DNA of 64,000 nucleotides from Agrobacterium tumefaciens str. B6. Its GTDB lineage: Bacteria > Pseudomonadota > Alphaproteobacteria > Rhizobiales > Rhizobiaceae. Position 1 is the stretch's first letter. Every line of letters starts with the position of its first letter. The notes under the pieces are model-generated. The model searched no databases and had not been told where the DNA came from. It saw only the letters and a program-made list of their open reading frames with translations. Shown piece after piece: positions 46,676 to 54,775 of the stretch. The DNA lies in the NCBI RefSeq assembly GCF_001541315.1, contig NZ_LMVK01000023.1:434001-498000 (forward strand), in the 5' to 3' direction. The translations under genes and the position numbers were made by a program.

Positions 46676-48049
46676 TCAGTTGCTTGCGGCTTCGCGGATT
46701 TCGATATCCGCGCCGAATTGCAGTTCGAGTTCGTCGGCGATGAAATCGACTGCCTGTTCGGCCGTCATCTTGCCGGTCTCGACCGCCTGCAGGCCGCTGA
46801 ACAGCACCTTGTTGTAGCTGCCGAACTTGGTGTGATTAGGCACGAACTGTGCGTCCTTCATCATCGGCGAAGCGGCGGAAAGAACCCAGTTGTCGCGGTA
46901 TTTCGGCATGGCCGTCTGCGCGTTGCTGATGGCCGTGTGATAGGAAGTGACGGCGTGCTCGTTGTTGAAATAGGGCAAGGTCGCCAGCGCCACGAGATCG
47001 GCGGCAATATCGGCATTGGCGCTCTTCGGGTTGACGGTATAGAGCAACGGATGCGACAGGTTGGCCGGTTTGCCGCCCTTTTCGGCTGCCGGTGCGGAAA
47101 TCCAGCCGATCTTGTTGAAATATCCTTCGCGATCGGTCGGCCAGGTTGCGCCGTTCTTGTCACCAACCTGCCAGGCAACGGCCCACACGCCCTGATGGAA
47201 GATGAAGGCCTTTTCCTGTTTGAAGGCGGTCTGGATGGCTTCCCAGCTCATGGCGGTATTGTCGACCGGCGTGACGCCCTGCTTGGCGTTGCGCTCATAC
47301 CAGCCGAGCGCCTTCACCATTTCCGCCTTGGGGAAGACAAGCTTGCCGGTCTTTTCGTCCATGAACTTCACGCCATAGGACTGAAACACCATCAGATAGT
47401 CGATACCGACATTCGGGCGATGCAGCATGCCATATTGAGCGGCCTTGCCGTCGACCACTTCCTTCGACAGCGCGGTCAGATCATCGAGCGTGAATTCACC
47501 GGCATCGACCTTGGCCGGCAGGCTTTCGATAAAGGCCTCGTCCTTGCCGATCTTGCGCAGCATGTCCTTATTGTAGAAGAACATGCGGATTTCCGCGTCC
47601 TGTGGAATACCGTAAATCTTGCCGTCGGTGCCCTTGGCCGAATTCCAGAGGACCGGAAGAATATCGCCATAGACCCACGGGGCGGCGGCGATCCTGTCTT
47701 CCATCGGCATGGCATAACCGTCCTGCGCGAACTGGCCAATCCATTCATGCGGCAGAATGTAGATATCCGGCCCCTGCCCCACCGAAAATGCCTTCAGCGT
47801 ATCGAGAGCGAAACCGTCCCAGCCCTGCACGCTGCTATTGTTCGTGTCGACGACGATGCGCTTGTCGACGCCGGCGGCCTTGAACTGCGCGTTCATGATG
47901 CCGGCCGCCGCTTCAATGTTGGTGACGCGGGCGGGCGCGTTCTTGTCGGCGAGCGTCCAGAGTTTGACGTTGATGTCTTCGGCAAAGGCAATGGCCGGCA
48001 AAAGTGCGCCGATGGCGACCGTGGCCGCCAGGGAAAGAGATTTAAACAT
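46676..48049 (-). CDS. Extracellular solute-binding protein (family 1, sugar type)
   Basis: A 457-residue periplasmic binding protein of the MalE/UgpB class. ATG 48049 (MFKSLSLAATVAIGALLPAIAFA) gives a signal peptide, with GGGA about ten bases upstream. Typical segments include 'GPDIYILPHEWIGQFAQDGYAMPMEDRI' and 'KIYGIPQDAEIRMFFYNKDML' and 'EKAFIFHQGVWAVAW'. It binds the imported compound and delivers it to the permeases. The ligand is not known. It heads the importer operon, opposite the ROK regulator gene. Confidence 0.95.
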   Translation of the reverse strand: MFKSLSLAATVAIGALLPAIAFAEDINVKLWTLADKNAPARVTNIEAAAGIMNAQFKAAGVDKRIVVDTNNSSVQGWDGFALDTLKAFSVGQGPDIYILPHEWIGQFAQDGYAMPMEDRIAAAPWVYGDILPVLWNSAKGTDGKIYGIPQDAEIRMFFYNKDMLRKIGKDEAFIESLPAKVDAGEFTLDDLTALSKEVVDGKAAQYGMLHRPNVGIDYLMVFQSYGVKFMDEKTGKLVFPKAEMVKALGWYERNAKQGVTPVDNTAMSWEAIQTAFKQEKAFIFHQGVWAVAWQVGDKNGATWPTDREGYFNKIGWISAPAAEKGGKPANLSHPLLYTVNPKSANADIAADLVALATLPYFNNEHAVTSYHTAISNAQTAMPKYRDNWVLSAASPMMKDAQFVPNHTKFGSYNKVLFSGLQAVETGKMTAEQAVDFIADELELQFGADIEIREAASN

Positions 48050-48079
48050 GAGGTGCATTCCCGTTGAAACTGATTATTT

Positions 48080-48096
48080 AATTAAGTTGCTTAATT
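48080..48096. promoter_or_regulatory. Candidate ROK operator
   Basis: In the 93 bases between the importer operon and the ROK gene lies a perfect inverted repeat AATTAAG-TTG-CTTAATT, with 7-base arms and a 3-base centre, in an AT-rich stretch. The same arm-3-arm design occurs before the other ROK gene in this window. It is a good candidate site for the adjacent ROK protein. Confidence 0.6.
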
Positions 48097-48142
48097 TACA
48101 GCTTTATGACATTTCCGGCACTAAAGCTGGGAGAGCAGAACT

Positions 48143-49282
48143 TTGGCTGAGAAACGAAACGGCGGATTTGCGGGTATCGGCGCGACACAGGGCGCACTTC
48201 TGGGTTACATCAGGCGCAAGGGCTCGGCATCGCGGGTCGAACTTGCGGAATATTGCAACGTCACACCGGCGGCCGTGAGCATGATGACTCGCAACCTGCT
48301 GGAACGCGGTCTTATCGAGGAAGGCGCGCGCCGGCAGGAAGGCCGCGGCGCTCCCCATATCGACCTCATGCTCAAGAAAACCGTCGGTTATGCCCTCGGC
48401 GCCCATGCCAATCGTTATTCGGTGATGCTGACGCTGCTGAATTTCGGCGGGGAGATCGTTGGCGAATTGCAGATGCGCCGTTCCTATGACGCGTTTTCCG
48501 ATGTCCAGCGGGCACTTGAGGAAGGATCCGAAGAGCTGCTTTCAAAAAACGCGATTAGCCGCAACGACCTGATCGGTGCGGCGATTGCCATGCCGACCCG
48601 CTTTCGCAACGAGGCGATGTCGCTCGATCTTGCTGACGAGGTCATTTCCTGGGCGGGTTCCGACCTTTCCACCATGCTGCGCGAGGCGCTGCGCTGCCCG
48701 GTGATTATCGAAAACGACGCCAATGCGGCGGCCATGGGCGAACTCACGCTCGGCAATACGGCGGGGCACGAAAATTTCGCCTATCTCTACCTATCCGAAG
48801 GTATCGGCGGCGGCATCATCATCAGGAACGAACTTTATCGCGGTTTTCTCGGCAATGCCGGCGAGATCGGCGCCCTGCGTGGTCGCGGAAACTCACGGCC
48901 CTCTTTCGAAGATTTGGCGGCCTGGTGCCTCGAGCATGTCGGCGAAAAACCCTCCGGACGGGCTCCTGACATCTGGACGGACTACCTGTCCCGCAACGCC
49001 GCCGTGCTTGACGCGTGGCTGGACCGGGCCGGGCCACAGGTTGCCCGCCTTGGCTTCGCCGTCAGCGCCGTATTGGCGCCCGACGCCATCTATGTCGGCG
49101 GCACGTTGCCGAGGATGGTGCGCGAAAAACTGGCGACGTGGCTGGATTATGAGGTTTCGGACCCGTTCAGCGGCGCTAAGGTCATCCAGCCACAAATCCT
49201 GCTGCCCGGGGTCGTCGCAACGGACCCCGTGGCCTTCGGCGCGGCGGCAATGATCCTGCACAGTATTGGCGAAACGGACTGA
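48143..49282 (+). CDS. ROK-family transcriptional regulator
   Basis: A 379-residue ROK protein. The N-terminal winged helix (SRVELAEYCNVTPAAVSMMTRNLLERGLIEEG) binds DNA; the ROK domain follows with 'GAAIAMPTRF', 'VIIENDANAAAMGEL' and 'LYLSEGIGGGIIIRNEL'. The usual zinc motif C-x-C-G-x-x-G-C is missing: the matching segment is GALRGRGNSRPSFEDL. The start is TTG at 48143 with GGGAGAG seven bases before it. It is divergent from the importer operon and very likely represses it, responding to the imported sugar. Confidence 0.92.
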   Translation: MAEKRNGGFAGIGATQGALLGYIRRKGSASRVELAEYCNVTPAAVSMMTRNLLERGLIEEGARRQEGRGAPHIDLMLKKTVGYALGAHANRYSVMLTLLNFGGEIVGELQMRRSYDAFSDVQRALEEGSEELLSKNAISRNDLIGAAIAMPTRFRNEAMSLDLADEVISWAGSDLSTMLREALRCPVIIENDANAAAMGELTLGNTAGHENFAYLYLSEGIGGGIIIRNELYRGFLGNAGEIGALRGRGNSRPSFEDLAAWCLEHVGEKPSGRAPDIWTDYLSRNAAVLDAWLDRAGPQVARLGFAVSAVLAPDAIYVGGTLPRMVREKLATWLDYEVSDPFSGAKVIQPQILLPGVVATDPVAFGAAAMILHSIGETD

Positions 49283-49310
49283 GGGCGTGCAAAGGGTGGC
49301 GACGGATGTT

Positions 49311-49658
49311 TCACCCCCCGAGATTGTGCACCATGAAATAAATCAGCCAGCAATGCGCGATCGCCAATATCGCCCAGGCCCATTTTGCCGCCCTGATATC
49401 GGAATCGACGACCCTGTTGCGGATCTCGGTCCTGGCCGGCGTCTCCTCCCGCGCTTGATCATCTCCGAGGGCGGGTGAGGGCAATGTCCGGGAAATCGGT
49501 TCGCTGACAACATAAAGCCTGTCATTGCGCAGAGGCGGGCACGACTCGTCATCAACGCTCTCCGCATCGGAAAGCGTATCGTCGCTGGAAGCGCAATTCA
49601 CCGCCGCAAGTTGCGGTGACATCCCCCTGTTACGCACTTTACCTCTATTGAGCATCAT
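49311..49658 (-). CDS. Small membrane-anchored protein of unknown function
   Basis: About 115 residues from ATG 49658 (MMLNRGKVRNRGMS), with GGA seven bases upstream. The N-terminal 85 residues are polar, acidic around 'SSDDTLSDAESVDDESC', and a single helix (AAKWAWAILAIAHCWLIYFMVHNLGG) ends the protein, so it is a tail-anchored type. I recognise no family. It is convergent with the ROK gene. The short length and odd composition make this a moderate-confidence call. Confidence 0.5.
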   Translation of the reverse strand: MMLNRGKVRNRGMSPQLAAVNCASSDDTLSDAESVDDESCPPLRNDRLYVVSEPISRTLPSPALGDDQAREETPARTEIRNRVVDSDIRAAKWAWAILAIAHCWLIYFMVHNLGG

Positions 49659-49777
49659 AATTTTCCACACAATAAAAATAAAAATATTCCCTGACGACCT
49701 CCGATAAAGCCGCGCTTTACCGGGCATGCCGCAATCTGTGCAGTCCACGCCTTCACGCCCCAAAGACGTCCCCGCGA

Positions 49778-50269
49778 TCAGGGCACCAGGGCTCCCGGCA
49801 GACCACGCCCGCCCGCATAGGGCTTTGTCTCCCGCTGGATCAGGAAGACGGATTTTTCCACCGGCAGCGGCTCGATCGTCCGATAACGCTGAAACCGCTT
49901 TGAGTATTCGAACCGGATGAACCTGTCGTCGAACTTCCCCGCCAGAACGCGATAGCCGTTGACGAATTCATTCAGGATTTCCAGCTCTTCTCCCCACACC
50001 CAGCCGCCGTAGGACGTTCCTTCATTCGACCGCAGCACGATCTCGAAAAAATGCCCGCCCGCCACCAACGGCATACGAAAGAGGATATCGAGATTATCCT
50101 CGTCCTCCTCATCGCCTTTCTTCGCCGACAGCCTGGCATGCGCGACCTTCGCATGGACCAGCGCCGAGACCGGATAGAACGGACGGCCCTTGAACCACAT
50201 GAATTCACTGACCGCATATCCGACATCGTCGGCACGCTGATAAGGTTCGATGCGCGGCTCGAAGGCCAT
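49778..50269 (-). CDS. Hypothetical protein, acidic
   Basis: A 163-residue protein from ATG 50269 (MAFEPRIEPYQRADDVGYAV), preceded by GGAAG. It has a charged stretch 'KKGDEEDEDNLDILFRMPLV' and a globular C-terminal half 'HFFEIVLRSNEGTSYGGWVWGEEL'. Codon use looks like that of real genes, and I could find no better frame in either strand. No family is recognised. It is upstream of the 49658 gene and divergent from the SARP-type regulator. Confidence 0.6.
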   Translation of the reverse strand: MAFEPRIEPYQRADDVGYAVSEFMWFKGRPFYPVSALVHAKVAHARLSAKKGDEEDEDNLDILFRMPLVAGGHFFEIVLRSNEGTSYGGWVWGEELEILNEFVNGYRVLAGKFDDRFIRFEYSKRFQRYRTIEPLPVEKSVFLIQRETKPYAGGRGLPGALVP

Positions 50270-50465
50270 GTAGCTTCCGTTAAACGCTATCACTTTCGAA
50301 AAATCCCGATGCCTGCCTGCCGCATGTCCGCTGTTTTCCACCCGTCATTCATGCTTCTGTCTGCGACAATAGGCAGGCCGCGTCACACCAGCGTCAAATG
50401 GAATGCTATGATGACTTTCAATTTCCCGGGCACGTTGTTAGATGATGATTCATGAGGGGACGAAA

Positions 50466-52394
50466 GTGGCTGGGAACGCTGAACTGATACCGATCCGGCT
50501 TTTTGGCACCCCGCGCTGTGATGCGGTGCGGGAGGCATTTTTTCCGTCCAAGGGCTTCGCCCTCACTGCCGCCCTTATCCTTGCGCCGAACCAGTCCCTT
50601 TCCCGCCAGCATGCCGCATCGCTGCTGTGGGAAAATGTCGAGCAGAAAAGGGCTCTCGGCAATCTGCGGCAGCTGATCCTGCGCCTGCAGAAGCTTCCCA
50701 ACGAGGATGAGGCGATCCTTCTGACCGAAGGAAACGATCTTAAGGCCGGCAAGCTGGCGCAGCGAACCGACCTTGCCATCTTCCTTGCCGGCGCAAGGGC
50801 CGAAGACCCGATGCGGCGGCTCAATGCGCTGCTTGAATTCGGCGGCGAGTTGCTGGAGGGGTTGGAGGCCGGACAGGATCATCTTTATCTCTGGCTGCTT
50901 TCCGAGCGCCGTCGTCTCAGGGACCTGTTCTTTTCCAGCTACACCCAGCTTCTGGAAGAATTGACGCGTTTTGGTCGCGCCAGTTCGAACGATATCGCCA
51001 GGCTTGCCGAATGCGCCTGCAAGATCGAGCCGGAGCGCGAAGAAACCTACCGCGCCGCCATGGCGGCCTATGCGCGGATCGGAAACATCAGCGCCTGCGA
51101 GGGCATGCACCAGCTTCTGATGGAGCAGCTCCGCCAGGAGGGGCGTTCCCCGGAAGCGGAAACCGTGGCGCTGAGGCGGAGAATACAAAGTCTGACCGCC
51201 ACGATAACGGTCGCCGCCGAGCCGGAAGAGGGCAACCGCCGAAAATCCCAGACTAAACCCCGCGTCGCATTCGTTCGCCCGGCAAGGGTTGACGGGCAAC
51301 CGGTCTCGCCGGTCATGCAGGCCTTCGTCGAGGATGTCGCCAACAGCCTTGTCCGATACCGGACCTTCACCGTCCTTTCGCCGCACAGCACCTTTGCACT
51401 GGCGCATCAGCGGGCCGATGACAGCTACGCCATGCTGCGGGCGGATTACCGTATCATTTCGACCGTGTTCGACGAAACCCGCATGTCGGTTGCCTTGATC
51501 GAGGATGCAAGCGGTGAAATCGTCTGGTCGCTGGAGGCAGTCCTGACCGAGCGGCATATCCACGCCGCCTTCCGGCTGCTGTCCAAACAGGTGGCCGCAG
51601 CACTTGCCCGCGAAATCGAGCGGCTTCAGGTGGAACCCGACCGCAACCATAGCGGCGAGGCCTATCGGCAATTGCTGGAGGGCCAGCAGCTTCTGCGCGG
51701 CAAATGCGACCTGCCGCTTCTTCGAAGAGCCCGCTCGATGTTCCGCAAGGCGGTCGATCTCGACCATAGCCTGGCGGGTGCCCGCGCCCGTGTGGCGCAG
51801 AGCCTGCAGCTGGAATGGCTGATGCTTGGCGGCAATGATCCCCATCTCCTGCATCGCGCCAAGGCGGAAGCGGATTCCTCCGTCGAGATCGACCCCGCTC
51901 TTGGTGTCGGCCACTGGATGTGCGCAGTGGTGGCGCTCTACCAGCGGGATTTCGACATCTCCGCCGAAAAATTCTTCGAGGCGGAGGCGCTGGCGCCTAA
52001 CTCCGCCGACCTCCTGCTTCAGCATGCCGATGCGCTCGCCCATTTCGGAGATGCGGAAATCGCCTGGGAGAAATTTCAGCAGGCCATCGACCTCAATCCG
52101 CTTGCGCCCGACATCTACTGGTGGGCCGGCGCCAGCATCGCGTTCAAGCGCGAGGATTACGGCACGGCGGTGGAACTGTGCGGGCGGATGGAAAATGACG
52201 AGCCGGCGCTGCGCGTTCTGACCGCAAGCCACGCTTTGCATGGCGATTTGGTCGCCGCCCGCGAAACCGGCAGCAGGCTTAAGGAAAACTATCCGGGTAT
52301 GACGGCGAGGGAGATCAGCAGCCTGTCTCCAGACCGGGACCCGGTAGCGAATGAAAAATTCTATCACGCACTTCGATTAGCTGGGATCAAATAG
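50466..52394 (+). CDS. SARP/BTAD-type transcriptional regulator with tetratricopeptide region
   Basis: A 642-residue regulator starting with GTG at 50466 (AGNAELIPIRLFGTP), which has GAGGGGA five bases upstream. Residues to about 100 form an OmpR-like winged helix (LTAALILAPNQSLSRQHAASLLW, LGNLRQLILRLQKL), and about 100-240 form the bacterial transcriptional activation domain. The remainder (residues about 260-640) is helical with TPR-like repeats, e.g. 'ARSMFRKAVDLDHSLAGARARVAQSLQL' and 'AWEKFQQAIDLNPLAPDIYWWAG' in pieces. SARP proteins activate nearby biosynthetic genes in actinobacteria; the next gene is only eight bases downstream. Confidence 0.85.
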   Translation: MAGNAELIPIRLFGTPRCDAVREAFFPSKGFALTAALILAPNQSLSRQHAASLLWENVEQKRALGNLRQLILRLQKLPNEDEAILLTEGNDLKAGKLAQRTDLAIFLAGARAEDPMRRLNALLEFGGELLEGLEAGQDHLYLWLLSERRRLRDLFFSSYTQLLEELTRFGRASSNDIARLAECACKIEPEREETYRAAMAAYARIGNISACEGMHQLLMEQLRQEGRSPEAETVALRRRIQSLTATITVAAEPEEGNRRKSQTKPRVAFVRPARVDGQPVSPVMQAFVEDVANSLVRYRTFTVLSPHSTFALAHQRADDSYAMLRADYRIISTVFDETRMSVALIEDASGEIVWSLEAVLTERHIHAAFRLLSKQVAAALAREIERLQVEPDRNHSGEAYRQLLEGQQLLRGKCDLPLLRRARSMFRKAVDLDHSLAGARARVAQSLQLEWLMLGGNDPHLLHRAKAEADSSVEIDPALGVGHWMCAVVALYQRDFDISAEKFFEAEALAPNSADLLLQHADALAHFGDAEIAWEKFQQAIDLNPLAPDIYWWAGASIAFKREDYGTAVELCGRMENDEPALRVLTASHALHGDLVAARETGSRLKENYPGMTAREISSLSPDRDPVANEKFYHALRLAGIK

Positions 52395-52402
52395 GAGATA
52401 TT

Positions 52403-52831
52403 ATGTCCTCGCATTTCTTCATTGTCGGAAAAAAGGGTTTCGGCGTTCTCTTCATTCGCACGGCGCCGCTGCGGGTTGCGTCCGTGTCGCATGAGACGAT
52501 TGCCGCCTATGAAGCCAACCATCCCGGCGTGGATGGTTATGCCCGCGTGGCAGCGGCCGCAAAGTCCATGCTCGTTCGTCAGAACGGCCAGCCTGAAGCG
52601 GAACTGGACCAGGTTCAGATTCAGGGCATCGAAGCCCTCGTCGCCGGTGGCGCCGTGGTTTCCGAAGCCGATTTCGCCTTTATCGGCGAAGTGAGCGACG
52701 CCGGCTGGGATTTCAACCGCATGGTACAGGCGCCGATCGAAGCCGCCCTCAAGGCTGTCGGCCCGGCCGGCTCCGTCACCGGCGAGCTGTTCGACGCCAT
52801 CCTTGCCGACGACGGCAACGCGGCACCCTGA
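52403..52831 (+). CDS. 142-residue protein of unknown function, candidate modification substrate
   Basis: A 142-residue protein (MSSHFFIVGKKGFGVLF onward) with AGGAG six bases before its ATG. It contains no cysteine and only five arginines. Sequence: a short beta-like N-terminus (HFFIVGKKGFGVLFIRTAPL), then a helical Ala-rich region and a C-terminus rich in Ala, Gly and acids (AGSVTGELFDAILADDGNAAP). I recognise no family. It is eight bases downstream of the regulator gene and directly upstream of the YcaO gene, the position often taken by a substrate or partner protein. Whether it is processed is unknown. Confidence 0.7.
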   Translation: MSSHFFIVGKKGFGVLFIRTAPLRVASVSHETIAAYEANHPGVDGYARVAAAAKSMLVRQNGQPEAELDQVQIQGIEALVAGGAVVSEADFAFIGEVSDAGWDFNRMVQAPIEAALKAVGPAGSVTGELFDAILADDGNAAP

Positions 52832-52868
52832 TCGCGGTCGCGCAGCCTTGACCGGCGCCGATGCTCCC

Positions 52869-54068
52869 ATGTCAGCGACCGCGGCTTCAAGGCAGGCAGA
52901 CGCTTCATTCTTCGATCCCGGACTGCTTCGGCGGTTCGGGATTACCCGTGTCGGCGATGTCACCGGCCTCGACATCATCGGCATTCCCGTCTGGTTCGCC
53001 ACCCGGCCCAATTCACGCGGGCTGTCGGTATCGCAGGGCAAGGGGCTTGTCGCGGAACAGGCCCGGCTATCGGCGATCATGGAGGCAATCGAAGGCGCGG
53101 TTGCCGAAGACACCCGCAAACATATCGCCATTTTCGGCTCCATTCAGGAGATGCGGGACAAAGGCGTTCCCCTGGTTCCTTTCGAAACCGTCGGCCGGGT
53201 CGATCCGGACACTCTCCATCCGCAAAAAGAACGCGCCTGGGTAAAGGGAACATCCATTCGCCACCAGCGGGAGGTTTTTGCCCCTTATGAACTCGTCGGC
53301 ATGGATTTCCGCGTGGATTTCCCATGGGACCGGCGAGCCTTGCGCATGAGTTCCCAAGGGCTCGCGGCCGGATTCGACCATGACCATGCGGTTCTCCATG
53401 CCCTGCTCGAACTCATTGAAAATGACGCCTGCTTCCTCGTCGACACTTTCGAAACACGCGCCATCGCACCTCAACCGATCCTCATTCCGGCGGGCGTCGA
53501 TCCTTCCCTTGACGGTCTTGTTCAACGCCTGTCGGATATCGGGCTGCTGCCGTCCTTCTTCGACATGACGAATGGGCTTGGCGTGCCGGTGGTGATGGCG
53601 AGCCTGTCCCGCTCTCTTCAGGCTAAGGACGGGCCGACCACCCGCAGCGCCGCGGGCGCGGCCTGCCGGCTTGATATGCATGGCGCTGCGATTGCTGCGC
53701 TGCTGGAGGCGATCCAGTCGCGATTGACCGATATCAGCGGCGCGAGGGACGATCTTTCCCCTCTCCGCTACCAGCGGGATATGGTTGCGGCCGGGCCTTC
53801 GGCCTCCGGCGCACCGCCGGTGGAAAGGGTGCCGGTCAATCTCGATTTTGCAGATAGTGCCGTGTCTTCGCCGCCATGGCGCCAGCTTGCGACGCACCTT
53901 TTCGCCGGCGGCATCGAGGATATCTATGTCTTTCCTTTGGAAACGGACGTAGCCGGCCTGCATGTGGTGCGGGTTCTGGCAAGTGGCCTTGCCCCGGCCG
54001 GCGGCGGGCTCCAGCACATCTCGCAGCGCACCCTCGATCACTTGCTGACTGTCGGAGGCCTCGGATGA
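52869..54068 (+). CDS. YcaO-family enzyme
   Basis: A 399-residue YcaO protein. The ATP-binding signatures are present: S68-x-x-x-E72-A-I-E75-G (SAIMEAIEGAVAED), 'RMSSQGLAAGFDHDHAVLHALLELIENDACF' in pieces, and 'FDMTNGLGVPVVMASLSR'. YcaO enzymes use ATP to activate a peptide amide for cyclodehydration or, with TfuA, for thioamide formation. The C-terminus (THLFAGGIEDIYVFPLETDVAGLHVVRVLASGL) is typical; the usual proline-rich tail is absent. Its stop overlaps the TfuA start by four bases. ATG 52869 was chosen; its ribosome site is weak, and TTG starts further up are possible. Confidence 0.9.
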   Translation: MSATAASRQADASFFDPGLLRRFGITRVGDVTGLDIIGIPVWFATRPNSRGLSVSQGKGLVAEQARLSAIMEAIEGAVAEDTRKHIAIFGSIQEMRDKGVPLVPFETVGRVDPDTLHPQKERAWVKGTSIRHQREVFAPYELVGMDFRVDFPWDRRALRMSSQGLAAGFDHDHAVLHALLELIENDACFLVDTFETRAIAPQPILIPAGVDPSLDGLVQRLSDIGLLPSFFDMTNGLGVPVVMASLSRSLQAKDGPTTRSAAGAACRLDMHGAAIAALLEAIQSRLTDISGARDDLSPLRYQRDMVAAGPSASGAPPVERVPVNLDFADSAVSSPPWRQLATHLFAGGIEDIYVFPLETDVAGLHVVRVLASGLAPAGGGLQHISQRTLDHLLTVGGLG

Positions 54069-54775
54069 AGCCGGTGGTTTTTGCAGGCCCGTCCATCCAC
54101 GGCATCGCCGGCGAACATATGTCCGGCCTCGATCTTCGCGGTCCCGCGGCTTGCGGCGATATTTTCGATGCGGTCCGGCAAGGCATCGGGGCAATCGGGC
54201 TGATCGACGGGCTTTACGGCGATTGCGCCGCCGTCTGGCACAAGGAAATCCTCTATGCGCTGTCCAGCGGCGTCAGCGTTTTCGGCGCCGCCAGCATGGG
54301 TGCGCTCCGGGCGGCGGAATGCGCTTCCTTCGGTATGATCGGCATCGGTGAGATTTTCGAGGCCTACCGGAACGGGCAACGTTTTTCCGATGCCGATGTG
54401 GCGGTGAGCCATGCACCCGGCGAACTCGCCTACCGCCCGCTGACAGTCGCGCTGGTCGACGCCGAAGCGACGCTTGCGGCCTGCCGTGAAGCGCTCACCC
54501 CGGAGCAATATGACGCGCTCGCGCGTGCCGCCAGCAACCTGCATTTTACCCGCAGGACATGGCGCTCCATCGCTGCCGAAGCCGGCCTCGGCTCTGTGAC
54601 GGCAGATTTGCTCGCGGCCAATGCGGTTTCCGTCAAGAGAAACGATGCGACGAGGCTTCTGGCGGTGCTCTCGGGCGAGACGCTGCCATTCCCGCCGCCA
54701 TCATGGAAACTGCAGAACACGATGTTTTTCCAGCAATTGACTGCACGGCAGACGGCAGGGGACAAGACGTCTTGA
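54065..54775 (+). CDS. TfuA-like protein
   Basis: A 236-residue protein starting MKPVVFAGPSIHGIAGEHM, whose ATG overlaps the YcaO stop (ATGA). The TfuA core is clear: 'IGLIDGLYGDCAAVWHKEILYALSSGVSVFGAASMGALRAAE' in pieces, with the G-x-x-x-x-V-W-H-K-E-I-L motif. TfuA was first described in trifolitoxin production and in other systems it partners YcaO in thioamide formation, likely delivering sulfur. The next gene starts with TTG overlapping its stop. The pair is the central evidence for peptide backbone modification here. Confidence 0.92.
   Translation: MKPVVFAGPSIHGIAGEHMSGLDLRGPAACGDIFDAVRQGIGAIGLIDGLYGDCAAVWHKEILYALSSGVSVFGAASMGALRAAECASFGMIGIGEIFEAYRNGQRFSDADVAVSHAPGELAYRPLTVALVDAEATLAACREALTPEQYDALARAASNLHFTRRTWRSIAAEAGLGSVTADLLAANAVSVKRNDATRLLAVLSGETLPFPPPSWKLQNTMFFQQLTARQTAGDKTS

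Noticed and set aside
46607..48067. Plus-strand frame opposite the solute-binding protein gene
   Set aside because: The minus-strand protein has a signal peptide and clear family segments; the opposing frame has none.
50418..52367. Long minus-strand frame opposite the SARP-type regulator
   Set aside because: The plus-strand frame has the DNA-binding and repeat signatures; the minus frame has no domain and no ribosome site of note.
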